Positions 40,556 to 46,222 of a stretch of DNA of 46,222 bases are shown here, piece after piece. The notes beneath the pieces were generated by a model that saw only the letters and a list, made by a program, of their open reading frames with translations, was not told the DNA's origin and searched no databases. Position numbers and translations under genes: made by a program. Source of the stretch: Candidatus Neomarinimicrobiota bacterium. Its GTDB lineage: Bacteria > Fidelibacterota > Marinisomatia > Marinisomatales > S15-B10. Position 1 is the stretch's first letter. Every line of letters begins with the position of its first letter. Where the stretch lies: positions 1-46,222 of the forward strand of contig JAZGBI010000108.1 of assembly GCA_036476315.1 (NCBI GenBank). The letters are read 5' to 3'.

Positions 40556-41100
40556 CCGTCAAGATCTCATGACATTTCTCTGAAAGAAATGTCCCACAAA
40601 GAGAATTAGCGACAGTTCCTGTGGCAAAGCAAATCTTGTCTTCATTGCCATTTTATCATCTCTACTGACCGATCTGACCTTGCTTACGTTGTTCCATCAG
40701 AAACGAAGCGAAATCGATCCTACGGAAGTTCTGAAGTCTTACAAAGTTTCATGAAGCGGGACCTGGGCCAACAAAACAATCAGCCTTGACCAAAGCCACT
40801 GACTTACGCACAAAGCCATGAAAATAGACTATGTCAAATCCTTTACGCAGCCACATGAACTAGAAAACGAATTGCTAATCCGCATTCAACATAGAGCACA
40901 TTTCGCCATTCTTTACATGAATACGATAGACCGGTGTGTCTTCAACAATATTATGTCTGAACAGCTGAGAATCGGTAGTGGTTGTGAAAATGGTAAGTAC
41001 CAGGTTATCCCTGAATGAACTAATCAGCCGGCGGCACTGCAAACTCTATTCGCCCATTTCAAGACAGCACGCTCCTTAGACTATCATGGAGTACTTTATC
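40556..41100 (-). pseudogene. Decayed GT4 glycosyltransferase (relative of the gene at 37565)
   Basis: Minus-strand translation recovers, in order, pieces parallel to the intact GT4: SLQCRRLISSFRDNLVLTIF with TTTTDSQLF, VEDTPVYRIHVKNGE, FMWLRKGFDIVYFHGFVRKS, ADCFVGPGP, then after a frameshift RFMKLCKTSELP and DRFRFVSDG, and finally LPQELSLILFVGHFF. The intact counterparts are FQCRQLINLLADRVKFSVVT, VDGVSVYRFYV, LRLQRGFDIVHFHGFSRKS, ADCFVGPSPRF, RFEKLYNSSSLQ and LPTGLLLILFVGHFS. Several in-frame stops, at least one frameshift, and a loss of about 35 codons between FVRKS and ADCFVG make it non-functional. The C-terminal half is missing. It fills the largest gap of the locus. Confidence 0.85.
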
Positions 41101-41249
41101 ATATGCCAGCTGTGGGCACTTGAAAAGGTACCACTCTGCCCAGTATAATCTATTGACTTTCCCTTTCATTTTCAGTTTAGCACACCATGGAGTGCCACTT
41201 ATGATTTCATATTAATTCTAGTATTCCAGGTACCACAAGGATGGCAATC

Positions 41250-42986
41250 CTAGCAGATATTTGGGAACTGAAAACTTGAGTCAGGATACAATTTTCCCTC
41301 AATCTTATTAAGAAATCTCTTGAATACATAAACCCATATTGTAAGAAGAATTAGTGGATTGATGCTCAAGCATCTGGAAATGCAGAGTGCTGCCTCCTTA
41401 AATGATTTTATCCTAAGTGAGACAAGAAATCCAATGAAAAGCTCAGTGCTAATTTCAAACCTATTCAGGTTTGGTATCTCAGTATTAAGACGACGTTGGT
41501 ATGCATCGTATTTAGCAAGGATATGACACAAATGACCTACTTTTTTTTTGGAAGGATCATTTGAGTGCGACTTTGGTAAGATTCTGTGCTTGTACAATAC
41601 CCTGTCGACAAACATAATATCAGTTACCTCCTCCATTTTGAAAATGATATCACGATCTTGGCCGTATAGGAATCTTTCATTAAAACCATCAGTCCTGGAG
41701 TAGACCGGTTTTTTGAATGTTCTGAACGCACTAGAAAAATATCCTTTAAGATTTGTTGATTGGGGAGGAATATCGCGGCAAAATCCTTCTTGTACAGGGT
41801 TCAGTTGCTGATCGCAGTAAAGAAATTGAGAGTATAGGAATCCACAGTTCGGATTTTCAATGTGAGCTCTGTACATAACCTCCAGAGCATCAACAGTCAA
41901 CACATCATCACTGTCAAATATTCCAAAAACAGGGGCCCTAGATTTAGAGACTAATTTATTCAACGTTTTAGTATAGCCAATATTTGATGAATTTTCTAGT
42001 AGTCGAATTCGTTTATCAGTCGAAAAACGTTTTATAACTTGAATAGAATTATCTGTTGAACAATCATCCATGATGATCAACTCCCAGTTCCTAAATGTCT
42101 GGTCAACAATGGACCTGATTGCTTCACTCATAAATTCTGCATTATTGTAATTTGCCATTAGAACGGAGAATCTAGGATTGGAACTGACTTCCATCATGTC
42201 TTTGTTATGTAAATCCATCCTACCTTCGTTCAATCTTGAATGTTGTCTGCTCCAGGCTCTGTCCTGAATAATCTTATTATAGAGTCTCTGTAATTGTCTG
42301 CGTTCATTTGAAATGTTTCCCTTTCGATTTCTCCATCCGTATAAAATATCAGGAAGATTAGCCAGTTTGAATTTTTCCGATAACCTTATGAAAAGATCAT
42401 AATCCTGAGCAACATCTATGGATTCATCGTATAGACCAACTTCTAATAAACCATTTTTTCTCATCAAAACAGATCCATGAGCAATACAATTGTTTTTTTG
42501 AAGAGTTTCACTGATTAAATCACTTTCTAGAGGTTTCCTCAACGTTCCTTTGATTTTTGATTTCTTATTTATTATGTGAATACAAGAGCCAACTGCCGCG
42601 TGATCCCGATTTCTTTCGAGAAATCTGACTTGCTTTTCGAGACGTTTGGGGTACGAAACGTCGTCAGCATCCTGCCTTGCAATATATTCACCAGCGGCAT
42701 GCCTTATTCCCTTATTGAGTGACTTCGTCAACCCCATATTCTCATCATTATCAACAAGTCTTATGCGCAGATCGTCACTGGAAAGAATAATGTCCCTGCT
42801 TGAGTCGGTGGAGCCGTCGTTGATTATTAGGAACTCAAAATCCGTGTAGGTCTGATTTATTATGCTGTCGATGGCTTCACGCAGGTATTTCTCACCATTA
42901 TGAACTGGCATCAAGACAGTTATCTGGGGCAAGGTAACCATCTCCCTAAGCATTTGACAAATCCAAATGTTGTATGCATATGACAA
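41250..42986 (-). CDS. Two-domain glycosyltransferase (tandem GT2)
   Basis: This 578-residue protein contains two complete GT-A domains. Domain 1 (about 21-235) has QITVLMPVHNGEKYLREAID, IINDGSTDSS and DADD at 106-109. Domain 2 (about 271-480) has RFSVLMANYNNAEFMSEAIR, IMDDCSTDNS and DSDD at 358-361. Both keep nucleotide- and metal-binding residues, so both could be active, as in bifunctional synthases such as chondroitin or K4 polymerases. No membrane segment is evident. The start may be the ATG at 42941 (MVTLPQITVL), closer to the domain, rather than 42986. The decayed GT4 copy lies just downstream. Confidence 0.88.
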   Translation of the reverse strand: MSYAYNIWICQMLREMVTLPQITVLMPVHNGEKYLREAIDSIINQTYTDFEFLIINDGSTDSSRDIILSSDDLRIRLVDNDENMGLTKSLNKGIRHAAGEYIARQDADDVSYPKRLEKQVRFLERNRDHAAVGSCIHIINKKSKIKGTLRKPLESDLISETLQKNNCIAHGSVLMRKNGLLEVGLYDESIDVAQDYDLFIRLSEKFKLANLPDILYGWRNRKGNISNERRQLQRLYNKIIQDRAWSRQHSRLNEGRMDLHNKDMMEVSSNPRFSVLMANYNNAEFMSEAIRSIVDQTFRNWELIIMDDCSTDNSIQVIKRFSTDKRIRLLENSSNIGYTKTLNKLVSKSRAPVFGIFDSDDVLTVDALEVMYRAHIENPNCGFLYSQFLYCDQQLNPVQEGFCRDIPPQSTNLKGYFSSAFRTFKKPVYSRTDGFNERFLYGQDRDIIFKMEEVTDIMFVDRVLYKHRILPKSHSNDPSKKKVGHLCHILAKYDAYQRRLNTEIPNLNRFEISTELFIGFLVSLRIKSFKEAALCISRCLSINPLILLTIWVYVFKRFLNKIEGKLYPDSSFQFPNIC

Positions 42987-43025
42987 GTTTGATTACCATA
43001 GAGAATAAGCGAAATTCTCAGATAG

Positions 43026-44978
43026 CTATTGCTTTTCACTTTCCAACCATGATTGAAACATCAAGATGTTCCACAGCTGGTATTGCCAGTTCCGTTTTCC
43101 GTCAAGATGTTCCCGCCACTTCTGGTGGATGGGATTGGGGTTAAAGTACCCTTGTTGCTTCAGACAAGCTCTGTCCAGCAAAGATTCGGCCCAATCCCGC
43201 AAAGGATTACGTAGCCATTTGTCTATGGGTACTTCAAACCCTGTTTTGGGTCTTTCAATTGCGTCTGGAGGAACATATTGATATAAGACATGTCGCAACA
43301 ACCACTTCCCCTGACCTTCTCGAATCTTCAAAGAAAGAGGCACCCGCCAGGCAAATTCTACCACTCTATGATCTAGATAGGGTTCGCGTGCTTCCAGACT
43401 TACACCCATGCTGGCCCTATCTAGCTTAACCAAGATATCATCCGGGTGATATGTCACTAAATCCAGATACATCATGGTTTGCACGACATCGGGGAAATCT
43501 TGCCATAGTTGGTCATCATTTATTATTGTAGAAGGTTCTTTCGCACCTGCTACCACGGCTTTGGGATATGCCCAATTTGAAACGAGGCGCCTGTATTGAC
43601 CTGCGGGTTCACTTATGTCTAAGACATCAGACAATTTGCGTATTTTCTCAGCAGGATGAGATAGTTTTAGGCTTTCCGGCAATAAAAACTCCAAGTTTTC
43701 GTAAATACTATCCACACTTCCAACAGATAAGCGCTTCATGATAGAAGCAATTCTCCTTCGCAAAAATTGTGGGATCCAGTTAAGTCTTTTCCAGGAACTA
43801 TTTCCCCACAAGTGGCGACTGTATCCCGCAAAAAGCTCATCCCCACCATCTCCTGACAGAGCGACTTTTACTCGTTGTCTTGCAAGCTGTGATATCAAGA
43901 AAGTGGGAATTTGGGATGAATCCGAAAACGGCTCATCGTATAGACTAGGCAGTCTAGGAATTACATCCATCGTTTCCTTCGGAGTAAGATAAAATTCAGT
44001 GTGATCGGTTCCCAGATGTTCAGCCACAGTTTTTGCATATTGGGCCTCGTTGTAGCTGTCCTCGTGAAATCCAATTGTAAAGGTCTTCACGGGTTGATTA
44101 CTCTGAGCTTGCATGAGAGCTACTATGGTGGAAGAATCCACTCCTCCTGAAAGAAATGCTCCCAAGGGTACATCAGATATCATGCGTAATTTTATACTGT
44201 CTCTTAAGAGGGAATCGAGTTCAGAAATTGCGTCAGAATCTGTACCTTTGAAAGGATGGTTCAAACCAGACTCAACAAGAGTCCTAGCAGACCAGTATGA
44301 CAATGGTTCAGGTTCACTAGAAGATGAAGAAATTGTCAAGAGATGACCTGGAAGTAATTTATGTATGTTTTGATAGATGGAATATGGCGCTGGAATATAG
44401 TTGTACCGAAGGTATAGAGTGAGAGCATTCCTGTCAGTTTCAGCCCGGAATCCCGGTTTGGCCTTAAGTGCCTTGAGTTCTGAACCAAACAAAAAGGTAC
44501 CATTCTGCCAACCATAATAGAGCGGTTTTTCTCCAATCCTGTCCCGGCCTAAATGCAAGATTCTCTCCACCCGATCCCACAATGCAAACGCGAACATACC
44601 ATTGAATCTCTTAGCGGATTCTTGAACTCCCCATTCGCAGAATGAGGCAAGCATTACTTCGGTATCAGAATGACCTCGACAATGATGGCCTAGCTTTTCC
44701 AAATCTTTTCGAAGATCTCTAAAGTTGTATATTTCACCATTGTAAGCAATGACGTATCGACCATCTGCCGACAGCATCGGTTGGTGACCTTCAGATGAAA
44801 GGTCAATAATTGACAACCGTCGATTCCCTAAAGCAATGCCTACTTCCTCATCAACCCATATTCCCTCATCGTCCGGGCCTCGATGAATTAGACTATTCGA
44901 CATCTTGCGGACATTAGTCGAAAGTTCCTCAGCACCCAATGATTTCGAACTATCCCAATATCCGCAGATACCACACAT
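43026..44978 (-). CDS. Asparagine synthase (glutamine-hydrolysing) type amidotransferase, second copy
   Basis: This 650-residue protein starts MCGICGYWD with the Cys2 nucleophile, then LIHRGPDDEGIW and YNGEIYNFRDLRKD. The synthase domain has LSGGVDSSTIVALMQ, LYDEPFSDSSQIPTFLIS and LSGDGGDELFAGYSRHLW. It is clearly diverged from the copy at 35629, with different linkers and C-terminus (WREHLDGKRNWQYQLWNILM), so it is not a recent duplicate. It probably amidates another acceptor in the same glycan. The upstream 145 bases are AT-rich without a clear element. Confidence 0.93.
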   Translation of the reverse strand: MCGICGYWDSSKSLGAEELSTNVRKMSNSLIHRGPDDEGIWVDEEVGIALGNRRLSIIDLSSEGHQPMLSADGRYVIAYNGEIYNFRDLRKDLEKLGHHCRGHSDTEVMLASFCEWGVQESAKRFNGMFAFALWDRVERILHLGRDRIGEKPLYYGWQNGTFLFGSELKALKAKPGFRAETDRNALTLYLRYNYIPAPYSIYQNIHKLLPGHLLTISSSSSEPEPLSYWSARTLVESGLNHPFKGTDSDAISELDSLLRDSIKLRMISDVPLGAFLSGGVDSSTIVALMQAQSNQPVKTFTIGFHEDSYNEAQYAKTVAEHLGTDHTEFYLTPKETMDVIPRLPSLYDEPFSDSSQIPTFLISQLARQRVKVALSGDGGDELFAGYSRHLWGNSSWKRLNWIPQFLRRRIASIMKRLSVGSVDSIYENLEFLLPESLKLSHPAEKIRKLSDVLDISEPAGQYRRLVSNWAYPKAVVAGAKEPSTIINDDQLWQDFPDVVQTMMYLDLVTYHPDDILVKLDRASMGVSLEAREPYLDHRVVEFAWRVPLSLKIREGQGKWLLRHVLYQYVPPDAIERPKTGFEVPIDKWLRNPLRDWAESLLDRACLKQQGYFNPNPIHQKWREHLDGKRNWQYQLWNILMFQSWLESEKQ

Positions 44979-45123
44979 CTAAGATTGATCCTTAACAATT
45001 GATACGCAAAATAATTTCAAGGTCGAGTACGAGATTGTATACTTTCAGAAAGGAAACATCTAGAATTATCTGTTATTATTAATGTTATAAATAGCTTGGA
45101 AAGGCCTTTAGTATTCGGGAAAG

Positions 45124-45987
45124 CTATCTAAAGCCTACCGTAGACAACAATTTCTTTGTCAGTTTGATGAACGGACCTTGTTCATAGAGACTCCATTTCG
45201 TCATACTTAAATACTCTAAAAACAAATTCTTGTAATTGCCATCGTACATCCAGTCGATTGGCTTCTTACCGACAAAATGCATTATGTAGGGATTAACGTC
45301 CAAGGTCTCAGGAAATTGATTCCAGCGTGGATCGAGTTCCCTCCACCTGTCTTTCAGGACGACATTAAGTCCATACTGGTCCCAATATTTTACATGTTTT
45401 CTATTCTCCTCATCACACCTGATCACTTTTTCACTTATGTCTTCTTCTCTCCATTTCTTGAGATCTATCAAAAGAACGCCAGTATTAAAGAATTTAGTCT
45501 TGCCGTCCATCCCAAGTTCTCTATAGTTATTAATTCCTCCCCAAGAACAGGATACAAACTTGATTCTAGAATCTTGGATCGCAAGAATAACATTGTCGTC
45601 AAAGGTTTGTCGCCAAAGTTTACCGATATCTTCCAGCACTAATAAGTCACAATCCAAGTAAATCACCTTAGATACTGTGTCGGGAACTAGGTAAGGAATT
45701 AATAATCTATAATAATGTGTGGTTAGCGATTCATAGTATTCACCCAAGCCCAATTGGATAATGTATTCTTCATTTACATTTAGCCAATCTATTGTAATCT
45801 TTGGTGAGTGAATTGAACTTACGAGCTTCCTTTGACTCCTTTTTGTCAGACCGTTGTTGATAATACAAATCTGAATTCCTTCGTGACTTTGATGGTTGTG
45901 CTCCAAGGACTTAATCATAGTGGTGGCCATCATTGCATAAGGATTATCAACAGCGCAAACAATGAATATTTCGTTTTCAGCAGACAT
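45124..45987 (-). CDS. Glycosyltransferase family 8
   Basis: This 287-residue GT8 enzyme has EIFIVCAVDNPYAMMATTMI at the N-terminus, KVIYLDCDLLVLEDIGKLW with the DXD metal motif, FNTGVLLIDLKKWRE, and the C-terminal HFVGKKPIDW, the histidine- and lysine-containing donor-phosphate motif. GT8 members of this type (LgtC/RfaJ-like) are retaining galactosyl- or glucosyltransferases of lipopolysaccharide or capsule. It is the most upstream gene of the locus inside the window. Confidence 0.92.
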   Translation of the reverse strand: MSAENEIFIVCAVDNPYAMMATTMIKSLEHNHQSHEGIQICIINNGLTKRSQRKLVSSIHSPKITIDWLNVNEEYIIQLGLGEYYESLTTHYYRLLIPYLVPDTVSKVIYLDCDLLVLEDIGKLWRQTFDDNVILAIQDSRIKFVSCSWGGINNYRELGMDGKTKFFNTGVLLIDLKKWREEDISEKVIRCDEENRKHVKYWDQYGLNVVLKDRWRELDPRWNQFPETLDVNPYIMHFVGKKPIDWMYDGNYKNLFLEYLSMTKWSLYEQGPFIKLTKKLLSTVGFR

Positions 45988-46222
45988 TGTATCCTGAGTA
46001 TAGCAGCTAATCAGTAATCGTAAATCTAGAAATGCTAAACTACTGTTCCGACTGTCAAGGAAATATATTGACTCAAATCCTGTGGAATAAGGAAAGAATC
46101 GTTCTGTCTACGCTTGAAAGAATGTGAATTTCGGTTCAATTGCAGACATTAAAACATCTGCCAGACTGTGCAGAAACTTATTCAGAGCATTCCTAACATT
46201 TCCGCTATTCCCGTTTTCCTGA
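45988..46222. other. Window end, no feature recognised
   Basis: AT-rich 235 bases upstream of the GT8 gene. I see no reading frame of substance, no repeat units of the kind present before 28.2 kb and no convincing promoter. Confidence 0.5.

Noticed and set aside
40571-40593. Hairpin GACATTTCT/AGAAATGTC as a terminator
   Set aside because: There is no T-run on either strand, and the left arm is part of the decayed GT4 coding sequence (VGHFF).
40818-41018. Small plus-strand open frame in the polysaccharide locus
   Set aside because: It lies opposite the decayed GT4 copy and is explained by it.

Overview
The window looks like a chromosomal segment of a Gram-negative bacterium. Evidence for an outer membrane is a Wzi-type capsule barrel, a DUF5020-type barrel and a lipobox lipoprotein. 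Gene content (RsfS next to a LytR_C protein, DUF5020, DUF58/MoxR, tmRNA) and the style of intergenic repeats suggest the FCB/Marinimicrobia-Calditrichota neighbourhood; this placement is inference and is not proven by any marker here.

Layout. 1-1.4 kb: a NatAB-like ABC exporter (permease cut by the window edge). 1.9-8.4 kb: metabolic genes (PLP-dependent threonine/serine dehydratase, YjbQ, a long uridine-kinase-family protein, an M20 amidohydrolase, purine nucleoside phosphorylase) and a MoxR AAA+ ATPase. 8.4-9.8 kb: a four-helix-bundle gene wedged between MoxR and its usual DUF58 partner. 9.9-13.3 kb: a TPR lipoprotein, a PfkB sugar/nucleoside kinase and a metallophosphoesterase. 13.5-17.9 kb: a tight operon for tRNA thiolation (cysteine desulfurase, MnmA), a GlmU-like nucleotidyltransferase, a small secreted protein, a LytR_C protein and RsfS, followed by ArgS. 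19.8-20.7 kb: a DUF5020 outer-membrane protein. 21-28 kb: a defence/toxin-antitoxin zone with AbiEi-AbiEii, an AbrB-PIN pair and a HicAB pair whose toxin gene carries a nonsense codon, surrounding the tmRNA gene ssrA; a glycosyltransferase and the Wzi-like barrel also lie here. 29.1-46 kb: an unbroken minus-strand, visibly AT-richer polysaccharide locus: a WecA-like initiating transferase with an extra membrane domain, several glycosyltransferases, an FkbM methyltransferase, a Wzy/EpsG-like polymerase, two asparagine-synthetase-type amidotransferases, and a decayed copy of one glycosyltransferase that fills the only large gap.

The most unusual layer is non-coding. (1) A ~200-bp structured element occurs three times, with the outer and inner stems changed in sequence but preserved in pairing. 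(2) Nearly every intergenic space up to 28.2 kb is built from degenerate 7- or 8-mer tandem repeats of several families. GTTNNAC arrays abut stop and start codons and read outward from the abutting gene; composite arrays bracket gene blocks as mirror images. (3) In two secreted-protein genes the signal-peptide coding region is itself made of these repeats. None of the arrays is visible in the polysaccharide locus, which supports a separate origin for it.
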